Below are positions 1-5,541 of a DNA stretch of 10,063 nucleotides, one piece after another. The stretch is taken from NCBI GenBank assembly GCA_030609125.1, contig JAUWCW010000047.1:1-10063 (forward strand), given 5' to 3'. The position numbers and the translations under genes are program-made. The notes beneath the pieces were generated by a model. It was given only the letters and a program-made list of their open reading frames with translations, did not search any database and was not told the DNA's origin. Within the stretch, counting starts at the first letter, position 1; every line of letters begins with the position of its first letter. Source of the stretch: JAUWCW01 sp030609125 [NCBI: Candidatus Rokuibacteriota bacterium]. GTDB taxonomy: Bacteria; JAUVQV01.

Positions 1-371
1 TGCCGAACGAGCGTCTTGGTTTTGGGTTTGTCGCGGCAGAGGCCGAGGGCCAGGGGGGGGGAGCCGGTGTAGGAGAGCCCGATCAGCTCCATGACGGCCG
101 CGAAGTGCATTTCGTGGGCGCTGTCTCCCAGGAGGTCCTCGCAGAGATTGATGACGACCCGGGGGGAGCGCAGGGCAAGCTCCCGTGCGGCATCGAGGAC
201 CTCGCTTCCGACGGGAAGCGTCAGGACGTCCTTGCCGCGGCCGCGCAGGATTTTTTCGATGAGGGGTATCTCCTCCCGGACCACGTGGGCCGGCGGCGCC
301 TCCCCGCCCTCTTCCGAGAGGCGCGGGTCGGCGAGGTCGTTGAAGACGATGGCGACGAGATCACCGGCCAC
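1..371 (-). CDS. ATP-grasp ligase, D-Ala-D-Ala ligase-like (second copy, 3' part outside window)
   Basis: Partial gene: only the first 123 codons are present and it runs off the left edge. It starts at GTG 371 and overlaps the end of the preceding ATP-grasp gene by 11 bases, so the two are probably translationally coupled. The visible N-terminal half has the signature of the D-alanine-D-alanine ligase fold: a first beta-strand (VAIVFND), then VINLCEDLLGDS, an acidic/glutamate stretch before the helix, and LIGLSYTGSPPLALGLCRDK, the family's 'LGIPYTGSDPLTLALCLDK' element that leads into the ATP-binding part. The central ATP-grasp and metal ligands lie outside the window. It differs clearly from its neighbour, so it is a paralogue rather than a recent duplicate. 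By family it would form an amide bond through an acyl-phosphate; the substrates are unknown, and a true cell-wall Ddl is unlikely given two tandem copies in a radical SAM operon. Confidence 0.85.
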   Translation of the reverse strand, partial: MAGDLVAIVFNDLADPRLSEEGGEAPPAHVVREEIPLIEKILRGRGKDVLTLPVGSEVLDAARELALRSPRVVINLCEDLLGDSAHEMHFAAVMELIGLSYTGSPPLALGLCRDKPKTKTLVR

Positions 372-1377
372 CGGCGGACCGCCTTTCTTCTTCCGCCCGC
401 TCTCCGGCGTGATCGAGGATGTCGAGAACGAGCCGCTCGTAGCTCCACCCCATCTTGCGGGCCATGATCACCAGGTCTCCGTATTCCGGCGAAAGACCCG
501 GGAGAGGGTTGACCTCGAGAAAGTGCGGCTCCCCATCGTGGAGTCGAATGTCGACGCGCGACACGTCACGGCACCCGAGGGCGGTGTAGGCTGCCAGGGC
601 GAGATGCTCTATCCTCCGCAGAAGACTGTCGTCAATCGGGGGAGGGGCCAGGTACTCCACCTGGTTCTCCCAGTCGCGTTTTACTTCCAGGGAGTAGAGG
701 AAGTCTTCGGGGGGCAGGGTGCGGTGGCGGATCATCATGACACCGAGAACCCGGGGAGGGCTGTTGCCGATGACCCCGACGGTGAATTCCGCCCCGCCGA
801 GGAACTCCTCGATCATCACGGGCCCCCCGTAGTTCGAAAAGAGCCGCCGCACCTGTTCGTTCACCTCCCGCAGACTGCCTGCCCGGGAGGCGAGCAGTAT
901 GCCCTTGCTCGAACCTTCGTAGGAGGGCTTGACCATGAGGGGGCAGCGCAGGCCTCGCAGATCGTCGTTCTCCAGAAGGCGGAGGGAGTCGAGCAGGAGG
1001 TGGCGGGGGGTCTTCAGGCCGCGGGAGGAGACGACTCTCTTGGCGAGATCCTTGTCGAGGGTCAGGGCCAGGGTGAGGGGGTCCGATCCCGTGTACGGTA
1101 TGGAGAGCATCTCCAGCAGGGCGGGGACCTGGCTTTCCCTGCTGCGGCCGCGATGCCCCTCAGCGATGTTGAAGACAAAGTCCGGGGGATCGTCGAGAAT
1201 CCGCTCGAGTATCTCCCGCCCGAAGCCGAGCCTGCTCACCTGGTGGCCGCCCCCTTCCAGGACACCGGCGATCGCGTCGATCGTCTCGGGGCTGTCGAAC
1301 TCCTCGTCCGTATCGGCGGGCAGGGACGGATCGGTCTCGGCCTCACCGCGAAGGTTGTACGCGATGCCTATTTTCAT
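361..1377 (-). CDS. ATP-grasp ligase, D-Ala-D-Ala ligase-like (first copy)
   Basis: A 338-residue cytoplasmic ligase. I chose ATG 1377 (MKIGIAYNLRG) because the fold begins there; the frame stays open for 36 more codons upstream, but those fall in the interrupting element and look non-native. Landmarks: FVFNIAEG near residue 68 and LLEMLSIPYTGSDPLTLAL near 87-105 (N-terminal and linker elements of Ddl), LMVKPSYEGSSKGI near 147-160 (ATP-grasp lysine and glycine-rich loop), MIEEFLGGAEFTVGV near 188-202, and DVSRVDIRL near 271-279 followed by FLEVNPLPGLSP near 287-297, where E288 and N290 match the Mg2+ ligands. All expected catalytic elements are present, so it is probably active. The family activates a carboxylate as acyl-phosphate and joins it to an amine. 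It sits downstream of KamA and GNAT genes but is separated from them by 479 bp, and has no convincing Shine-Dalgarno sequence. Substrates are unknown; a beta-amino acid is my inference from context. Confidence 0.9.
   Translation of the reverse strand: MKIGIAYNLRGEAETDPSLPADTDEEFDSPETIDAIAGVLEGGGHQVSRLGFGREILERILDDPPDFVFNIAEGHRGRSRESQVPALLEMLSIPYTGSDPLTLALTLDKDLAKRVVSSRGLKTPRHLLLDSLRLLENDDLRGLRCPLMVKPSYEGSSKGILLASRAGSLREVNEQVRRLFSNYGGPVMIEEFLGGAEFTVGVIGNSPPRVLGVMMIRHRTLPPEDFLYSLEVKRDWENQVEYLAPPPIDDSLLRRIEHLALAAYTALGCRDVSRVDIRLHDGEPHFLEVNPLPGLSPEYGDLVIMARKMGWSYERLVLDILDHAGERAEEERRSAGGR
856..937 (-). repeat. Parental copy of an 82-bp duplicated segment
   Basis: This part of the ATP-grasp gene, covering codons about M148 to E174 around the ATP-binding motif VKPSYEGSSKG, occurs a second time at 1565-1646 in the same orientation, 709 bp away. 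The copies match at 78 of 82 positions and similarity stops sharply at both ends. One difference changes an amino acid (L to R in the other copy); the other three are silent. Confidence 0.9.
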
Positions 1378-1411
1378 AGGAGATCTTTTATCATGGATGA
1401 GGCGCAAAGAA

Positions 1412-1445
1412 CATGGGGTGTGCGGCTTTCCGCTTACGCCCCATG
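1412..1445. other. Stable 14-bp hairpin in the operon interruption
   Basis: Arms starting CATGGGG and ending CCCCATG fold into 14 pairs with one G-T wobble, a two-base TT bulge (1434-1435) and a CTTT loop on the plus strand. On the minus-strand transcript it would sit about 35 bases before the ATP-grasp start codon, so it could affect translation or mRNA stability there. Equally, it may be part of the structured mobile element that continues to about 1555. There is no T-run directly after it on either side, so it is not an ordinary terminator. Confidence 0.6.
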
Positions 1446-1490
1446 GCCGATGCGAACCTGTAGGCGAATTCATGAGCCGTATCAACGGAG

Positions 1491-1524
1491 ATGCCGGATG
1501 GTGGAAAACTCCATGTCCGGAGCT
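1491..1524 (+). mobile_element. Group II intron domain V-like stem-loop (degenerate, uncertain)
   Basis: On the plus strand CCGGAT (1494-1499) pairs with GTCCGG (1515-1520); a two-base bulge AT follows on the 3' side, then a short upper stem with a GAAAA loop. This is the layout of group II intron domain V, whose common bacterial form reads GAGCCGGATG...GTCCGGTTC. Here the catalytic AGC triad is altered (ATGCC instead of GAGCC) and the outermost pairs do not form. No reverse transcriptase gene or 5' intron end is visible. It may therefore be an intron remnant, part of another structured repeat, or a chance resemblance. Confidence 0.3.
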
Positions 1525-1525
1525 G

Positions 1526-1555
1526 AAAAGGGGTCAAGTCCGCTGTTGACCTTTT
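1526..1555. terminator. Inverted repeat, possible bidirectional terminator
   Basis: AAAAGGGGTCAA (1526-1537) and TTGACCTTTT (1546-1555) are complementary except for two extra G bases, with an 8-base loop. Read in either direction the stem ends in four T, so it could act as a weak intrinsic terminator on both strands. It could also be an end structure of the inserted element, of the kind seen around REP/IS200-like sequences. If it terminates on the minus strand it would reduce expression of the ATP-grasp genes relative to KamA. Confidence 0.4.
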
Positions 1556-1564
1556 ATCGCCTTC

Positions 1565-1646
1565 TTCGTTCACCTCCCGCAGACTGCCCGCTCGGGAGGC
1601 GAGCCGTATGCCCTTGCTCGAACCTTCGTATGAGGGCTTGACCATG
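1565..1646 (-). pseudogene. 82-bp fragment copy of the ATP-grasp gene
   Basis: Direct copy (78/82) of positions 856-937. It encodes VKPSYEGSSKGIRLASRAGSLREVNE and then runs out of homology. Sequence upstream of it (1647-1856) does not continue the ATP-grasp protein, so this is not the remains of a full tandem gene that can still be recognised. The frame stays open through the interrupting element to 1391, giving a possible 84-residue peptide, but there is no sign that this is made. Probably left by recombination or by an element that carried the fragment. Confidence 0.8.
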
Positions 1647-1856
1647 GAGAATGATGCCGGGCTTCATTTTTCATCGTTCCCGGCGGAGAGACGGGATCAG
1701 GCCTTGAATCGCAAACGGTGGCTGGATCGGTGATGGGTGAAAGATGAAAGCCGGCACCTGTTTATGTTTATCTGGGTCTGAAAGATATTAAAGACGTCCG
1801 GTGACTTCGCCATCATGGATGTTGCTGAAGGATGGATTCTTCCCCATCCTCCCCGG
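1647..1856. other. Non-coding stretch after the GNAT gene
   Basis: No protein-coding frame on either strand resembles a gene, and no convincing promoter was found by eye. Composition is less GC-rich than the genes (for example around 1755-1800). A hairpin lies at its upstream end (listed separately). Together with 1378-1646 it forms a 479-bp gap in an otherwise tightly packed operon. Confidence 0.55.
1829..1850 (-). terminator. Hairpin just after the GNAT stop codon
   Basis: AGGATGG (1829-1835) pairs with CCATCCT (1844-1850) around an 8-base loop, beginning 7 bases beyond the GNAT stop. There is no T-run after it on the minus strand, so it would be at best a partial terminator or an mRNA-stabilising 3' end. 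Confidence 0.35.
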
Positions 1857-2348
1857 CTAAAAGCGCTTCACGAAGATGATCTTGTCGTCCCCCGGCGCGT
1901 AGTAGTCGGCGACGCGGGCCTCTGCGCCGTACCCGAGGTGTTGGTAAAAGGAACGGGTTGGTTCGTAATCGTCACGGGAAGAAGTCTCGACGCACATCAT
2001 CCTTCCCCCGCGGCCGAGGGCTTCCTTCTCCGCCTTTTCCATCAGTTTTCGCCCCACGCTCCTTCCCTGGAAGAGAGGATCCACGGCGATCCAGTAAAGC
2101 TCGAAGGTCCCCTCGGTGACGGCGTTGGGGCCGAAGCAGACGTAGCCGGCAACCCTCCCGTCTGTCGAAGCCATGTAGAACTGGTAGTCCTCCTGCCCGT
2201 CCTGGTACAGGTAGACGTCCAGTATCTCGAGGGCGACCTGGATCTCGGAGTCCTTGAATAGTCCGGTGTTTCTGAGGATACCCTCTATGAGCGGCCGGTC
2301 GGGCTCATCTGCCGGAGCGATGACCGCCTCGGCCCGGGCCTCCTCCAT
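1857..2348 (-). CDS. GNAT-family N-acetyltransferase
   Basis: A 163-residue single-domain GNAT protein that transfers an acetyl or other acyl group from CoA to an amine. Visible elements: VAGYVCFGP (beta-strand 3 to 4 region, about 66-74), TFELYWIAVDPLFQGRSVGRKLM (about 81-103), in which the IAVD strand and the QGRSVG pyrophosphate-binding loop (Q/RxxGxG/A type) are characteristic, then the MMCVETS strand and FYQHLGY (about 134-140), a typical motif B ending. The ATG lies 2 bases after the KamA stop, with no strong ribosome binding site, so it is likely translated by coupling. Genes for lysine aminomutase are often paired with an acetyltransferase (AblB) making N-epsilon-acetyl-beta-lysine, but AblB is considerably longer than this protein, so I do not assign that name. 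A role in acetylating the KamA product is plausible inference. Confidence 0.88.
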   Translation of the reverse strand: MEEARAEAVIAPADEPDRPLIEGILRNTGLFKDSEIQVALEILDVYLYQDGQEDYQFYMASTDGRVAGYVCFGPNAVTEGTFELYWIAVDPLFQGRSVGRKLMEKAEKEALGRGGRMMCVETSSRDDYEPTRSFYQHLGYGAEARVADYYAPGDDKIIFVKRF

Positions 2349-2350
2349 GA

Positions 2351-3559
2351 TCAGGCGGTGGAGGGGACGAGTTCCCTGAGCCGCCGGGAAAAGGTCTGCG
2401 ACTCAGGCGGGGCCTCGGGGTAAACGAACGTCTTCCCCTCGAAGTTGCGCAGCACCAGACCTTCAACGGTTCGTCCCACGATGTAGTTGGGTGTGATGGG
2501 GACCTTGCCTCCCCCGCCCGGGAGGTCGATGACGTAGGAGGGAATGGCGAGACCGGAGGTGTGCCCACGCAGTGCTTTCATGATCTCCAGCCCTGTTTCG
2601 ACAGGAGTGCGAAAGTGTTCCGTTCCGACTACGGGGTCGCACTGAAAGAGGTAGTAGGGTCTGATCTTCGCTCTGAGGAGGGCCTGGTTGAGGGTGAGCA
2701 TTGTCTCCGGCTGCTCGTTGACTCCCTTGAGGAGGACGGTCTGGTTGTTGACTGGAATTCCGGCGCGGAGGAGGCGGTCGACAGCCGCCGCCGCTTCCGG
2801 CGTCACTTCCCTGGGGTGATTGAACTGGGTGTTGAGCCAGACCGGCTGGTGCTTTTCAAGGACGGCGAGCATATCGTCCGTGATTCCCATGGGCATGACC
2901 ACGGGAACGCGGCTGCCGATGCGTATGATCTCCAGGTGGTCGATGGCGCGCAGTCGCGAGAGGATGTACTCAAGCCGCTCCAGGGGAAGGGTCAGGGGGT
3001 CGCCTCCGGAGACGAGAGCGTCCCGGATTTCAGGGTGACTCCCGATGTAGTCGACCATCCTGTCGATGGCCGCCTTGTCCGCGGCGCCCTCACCCTGCTT
3101 CCATATCCTCTTGCGCGTGCAGTGACGGCAGTACATGTAGCAGAAATTGGTTGTCACGAGAAGGATGCGGTCCGGGTAGCGATGGGTCAGGCCCGGTACG
3201 GGAGAGGCGTTCTCCTCGGCGAGGGGATCGGATTGTTCGTGACCGTGGACGAGGCCTTCCTCGGCCAGGGGAACAGCCTGGCGGCGGATGGGGTCCGCCG
3301 GGTCCTGCGGATCCATCAGGGAGGCGTAGTAAGGTGTAATGGACAGGTGATACTCTGAGACTGTCGAGGCGAGAGCCGCCTTCTCGTCATTGGTCAGGAA
3401 GATGAGCTTTCCAAGGCCGGCAAGGTCCCTGATGATGTTCCGTCTCTGCCACTTCGGATCGTTCCAGTCATCGAGCGGAACGTCCTGCCAGGGCGGGAGC
3501 CGCCGGGACGCGCCGCCGGTCTTCTCTTCTCCCTGTGACACGGTATGTCTCACGGTCAA
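2351..3559 (-). CDS. KamA-family radical SAM aminomutase (lysine 2,3-aminomutase type)
   Basis: A 402-residue enzyme of the lysine 2,3-aminomutase family, which uses S-adenosylmethionine, a 4Fe-4S cluster and PLP to move an amino group from C2 to C3 of an amino acid. The cluster motif is C140-x3-C144-x2-C147 (NFCYMYCRHC). SGGDP is at 184-188, and the PLP lysine is K352 in PGGGGK. The two aspartates that hold the side-chain amino group of lysine in the clostridial enzyme (D293 and D330 there) are conserved: D308 in FQCDP and D345 in YVIDLPGG. In glutamate 2,3-aminomutase these positions differ, so L-lysine to beta-lysine is the favoured reaction. TTG 3559 overlaps the previous stop (TTGA) behind AGGAGG; GTG 3553 is an alternative start. 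It is the second gene of the sigma-54 operon. The length and full domain argue against the shorter EpmB subgroup. Confidence 0.93.
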   Translation of the reverse strand: MTVRHTVSQGEEKTGGASRRLPPWQDVPLDDWNDPKWQRRNIIRDLAGLGKLIFLTNDEKAALASTVSEYHLSITPYYASLMDPQDPADPIRRQAVPLAEEGLVHGHEQSDPLAEENASPVPGLTHRYPDRILLVTTNFCYMYCRHCTRKRIWKQGEGAADKAAIDRMVDYIGSHPEIRDALVSGGDPLTLPLERLEYILSRLRAIDHLEIIRIGSRVPVVMPMGITDDMLAVLEKHQPVWLNTQFNHPREVTPEAAAAVDRLLRAGIPVNNQTVLLKGVNEQPETMLTLNQALLRAKIRPYYLFQCDPVVGTEHFRTPVETGLEIMKALRGHTSGLAIPSYVIDLPGGGGKVPITPNYIVGRTVEGLVLRNFEGKTFVYPEAPPESQTFSRRLRELVPSTA

Positions 3560-3963
3560 GAGACCTCCTGTTCCTTTTTTGCGGGTCTTTTCTTCAGGGC
3601 TTCACGTGCGACATCCAGCAGGACCGCCTTGCGCAGGGGTTTGTCGAGTAGTACGAAGACGCCTTCCTTCTTGATCCGGCTCCGGCTGGAAGCGCCGCTG
3701 AGAGACGAGACGACCACTATCCGGGCCCTCTGGTTCAAGGCCTTGGCCATCCGCACGATCTCGAGTCCGGACGCACGAGGCCTGTCGATGTCGCAGACGA
3801 TGAGGTCGAAGGTTTCCCTGGTGAGTCTTTCGATGGTTTCCGAGCCGCTGCTGGCGGAAGAAACACTGTAGCCCGCCTCGCTGAAGATTTCTGTAACTGC
3901 TTCGCGAGTGTTCTTGGTGCTGTCCGATACCAGAATTTTGGCTTTTCGCCTTTGCGCGGGCAT
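3556..3963 (-). CDS. Small single-domain response regulator (receiver) protein
   Basis: A 135-residue stand-alone receiver domain, first gene of the sigma-54 operon. Start ATG 3963 is chosen because the sigma-54 promoter at 3981-3995 predicts transcription from about 3969; the frame extends upstream to a TTG at 3984, but that lies inside the promoter. The phosphoacceptor is probably D58 (LIVCDID); S86 stands at the conserved Ser/Thr position and K108 (LLDKPL) is the conserved lysine. The acidic pocket, normally two acidic residues after the first strand, reads LVSD here, with serine replacing one of them. This may alter Mg2+ binding or phosphorylation. There is no output domain, so it acts through a partner protein or as a phosphate sink. 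Its stop overlaps the KamA start by 4 bases, indicating co-translation. Confidence 0.87.
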   Translation of the reverse strand: MPAQRRKAKILVSDSTKNTREAVTEIFSEAGYSVSSASSGSETIERLTRETFDLIVCDIDRPRASGLEIVRMAKALNQRARIVVVSSLSGASSRSRIKKEGVFVLLDKPLRKAVLLDVAREALKKRPAKKEQEVS

Positions 3964-3980
3964 CTTGCCGTCCACATGAA

Positions 3981-3995
3981 GCAATTGCCGTGCCA
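3981..3995 (-). promoter_or_regulatory. Sigma-54 (RpoN) -24/-12 promoter
   Basis: On the minus strand TGGCACGGCAATTGCTT fits the consensus TGGCACG-N4-TTGCW at every defined base. TGGCAC is at 3995-3990 and TTGC at 3984-3981, with 5 bases between them. The -12 C at 3981 places the transcript start near 3969, about 6 bases before the ATG of the receiver gene. The NtrC-family activator gene is immediately upstream and candidate enhancer sites are present, so the whole receiver-KamA-GNAT operon is very probably activator-dependent. Confidence 0.9.
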
Positions 3996-4078
3996 GAAAC
4001 GTGCTATGTGAACGGGGACGTTTTTCCCCTATAGATATAGTGCCAGGGAGGAGCCTTCACTACCACGGGTTGTGGGGT

Positions 4079-4091
4079 GTTGATAAATTGA
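4079..4091 (-). promoter_or_regulatory. Weak IHF-like AT-rich site between enhancers and promoter
   Basis: The minus strand reads CAATTTATCAACACC, matching the TATCAA half of the IHF consensus but not its TTR half. It sits between the candidate enhancer palindromes and the sigma-54 promoter, where IHF often bends DNA in NtrC-type systems. Low confidence; position is the main argument. Confidence 0.2.
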
Positions 4092-4102
4092 GCGGTATTT
4101 TC

Positions 4103-4197
4103 TCGCAATATGCGAATAATTCCGGCTTTTCCTGGAAATTGCTTGCAAAATGCGAAAACAACTGGAATCAGGGAGTTTTTTCGCTCGCGATTTGCGA
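4103..4197. promoter_or_regulatory. Three phased palindromes, candidate enhancer sites for the NtrC-family activator
   Basis: TCGCAATATGCGA (4103-4115, perfect TCGCA-N3-TGCGA palindrome), TTGCAAAATGCGA (4143-4155) and TCGCGATTTGCGA (4185-4197). Starts are 40 and 42 bp apart, about four helical turns, putting the sites on the same DNA face. Their centres are about 140, 180 and 222 bp upstream of the predicted sigma-54 transcript start, the usual enhancer distance. The third lies inside the last codons of the activator gene. A related, weaker site occurs at 6648-6660 beside the kinase promoter. Confidence 0.75.
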
Positions 4198-5541
4198 ATC
4201 TTCCTGGGCACTCAGTTTCCTGTAGAGCGTGGCAACGTGGATGCCGAGAATGGCTGCGGCCTCTTCCTTGTTGCCTCCGGTGATGGCCAGGGTCTGCTGG
4301 ATCGCGACACGCTCGATGTGCTCCAGAGAAGATCCAAGGGGGAGGAAGAGAGTGTCCCGGCGCTCCTCTCCGCTTCGCAGTTTGGCTGGGAGAACGTCCT
4401 TCTTCAGCAGGGGCTCACGTGTCATGACGACCATCTGTTCCACCACGTTCTCGAGTTCCCTGATGTTGCCCGGCCAGTGATAGAAGATCAGTGAGTCGAG
4501 ACAGTCCTGGGATATGCCGCTGATCGTGGTCTTGTTCTCGGCGGCGTACTTTCTGATGAAAAAACCCGCCAGCAGGGGGACGTCATCCTGCCGCTCCCGC
4601 AAGGGAGGAAGGTGGATGGAGATGACGTTGAGACGATAGTAGAGGTCCTCGCGAAACTTCTTCTGCTCGATGGCCTCCAGGAGGTTCTGGTTGGTGGCCG
4701 CCACGAGGCGCACATCTATGGTGATGGTCTCCGTGCCTCCCACGCGCCTGAGCTCCCCCTCCTGCAGGCAGCGCAGAAGCTTGGCCTGGAGGGTGAGGCT
4801 CATGTCCGCCACCTCGTCGAGAAAAAGCGTGCCCCCGTCCGCCAGCTCGAACTGGCCTATCTTCTGCTGCGTCGCTCCGGTAAAGGCGCCCTTTTCGTAA
4901 CCGAAGAGCTCGGCCTCGAGAAGCGTCTCGGGAATAGCGGCGCAGTTGACCTTGACCAGGGCTTTGTCGCTGCGGGCGCTGAGCTCGTGGAGGAGGTTGG
5001 TTACCACCTCCTTTCCCGTTCCGCTCTCGCCGGAGAGAAGAACGGTGCTGCGCGTTGGAGCGACCTGCCGCACGACTTCCAGGACGCGGGCGAAGGCGGG
5101 GCTCTTGCCCACCACCTCCTGGGGAATGCTCAGGCTTTTGATGCGCTTCTTCAAATCCACGTTTTCCAGCCGCAGGGCCTTTACCTCCAGGGCGCGGGAA
5201 ACCTGGCGCAGGACTTCTTTCATTCTCACGGGTTTGGAAAGATAGTCGTAGGCCCCTTCCTTGAGGGCAACGACGGCGGTCTCCACCGAGCCGTGGCCGG
5301 TGATGATGATGACGGGAAGGTAAGGATTGATTTTCCTGGCCGCCTTCAGGAATACGAGTCCGTCCATGCCGGGCATCATCAGGTCGGTGAGAATGAGGTC
5401 GGGGTTGTGCGAGCGAACCAGCTCAAGCCCTTCCGTGCCGCTGGAGGCGCAGAGCACATTGAAACCCTCGCCGGTCAGCCCTTCCTTCAGGGAAGCGACG
5501 GTGTTCTTGTCGTCATCGGCGACCAGGATGGTGTTCTTCAT
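4168..5541 (-). CDS. NtrC-family sigma-54-dependent response regulator
   Basis: A 457-residue three-domain activator. The receiver domain (about 4-120) has acidic D10/D11, phosphoacceptor D53 (LILTDLMMPG), T81 and K103. The AAA+ domain (about 142-390) has Walker A GESGTGKE (171-178), the sigma-54 contact loop GAFTGA (218-223), Walker B GGTLFLDE (236-243), an arginine-finger region REDLYYRLNV and sensor II WPGNIREL. The C-terminal Fis-type helix-turn-helix (about 404-443) includes NKEEAAAILGIHVATLYRKL. All parts needed to hydrolyse ATP and open sigma-54 promoters are intact. It overlaps the kinase gene by 4 bases (ATGA) with GGAG/AGG just upstream, so it is surely its partner. The likely target is the sigma-54 promoter directly downstream, through the palindromes at 4103-4197. 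Confidence 0.96.
   Translation of the reverse strand: MKNTILVADDDKNTVASLKEGLTGEGFNVLCASSGTEGLELVRSHNPDLILTDLMMPGMDGLVFLKAARKINPYLPVIIITGHGSVETAVVALKEGAYDYLSKPVRMKEVLRQVSRALEVKALRLENVDLKKRIKSLSIPQEVVGKSPAFARVLEVVRQVAPTRSTVLLSGESGTGKEVVTNLLHELSARSDKALVKVNCAAIPETLLEAELFGYEKGAFTGATQQKIGQFELADGGTLFLDEVADMSLTLQAKLLRCLQEGELRRVGGTETITIDVRLVAATNQNLLEAIEQKKFREDLYYRLNVISIHLPPLRERQDDVPLLAGFFIRKYAAENKTTISGISQDCLDSLIFYHWPGNIRELENVVEQMVVMTREPLLKKDVLPAKLRSGEERRDTLFLPLGSSLEHIERVAIQQTLAITGGNKEEAAAILGIHVATLYRKLSAQEDSQIASEKTP

Noticed and set aside
1378-1485. N-terminal extension of 36 codons for the ATP-grasp protein
   Set aside because: The fold starts at MKIGIAY; the extension falls within the 14-bp hairpin region of the inserted sequence and resembles no ligase sequence.
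91-1641. Long open frame of 516 codons on the plus strand
   Set aside because: It is antisense to the two ATP-grasp genes, whose motifs are clear on the minus strand; its translation shows no known fold and reflects the high GC content.
1391-1645. An 84-codon minus-strand frame starting in the ATP-grasp fragment copy
   Set aside because: Its first third is duplicated sequence and the rest runs through hairpins; no ribosome binding site. Treated as a gene fragment, not a gene.
2561-3358. Plus-strand open frame of 265 codons
   Set aside because: Lies antisense to the KamA gene, whose catalytic motifs are intact.
4020-4060. A second TGGCAC motif on the minus strand near 4044 as another sigma-54 promoter
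   Set aside because: No GC-containing -12 element at the required distance.
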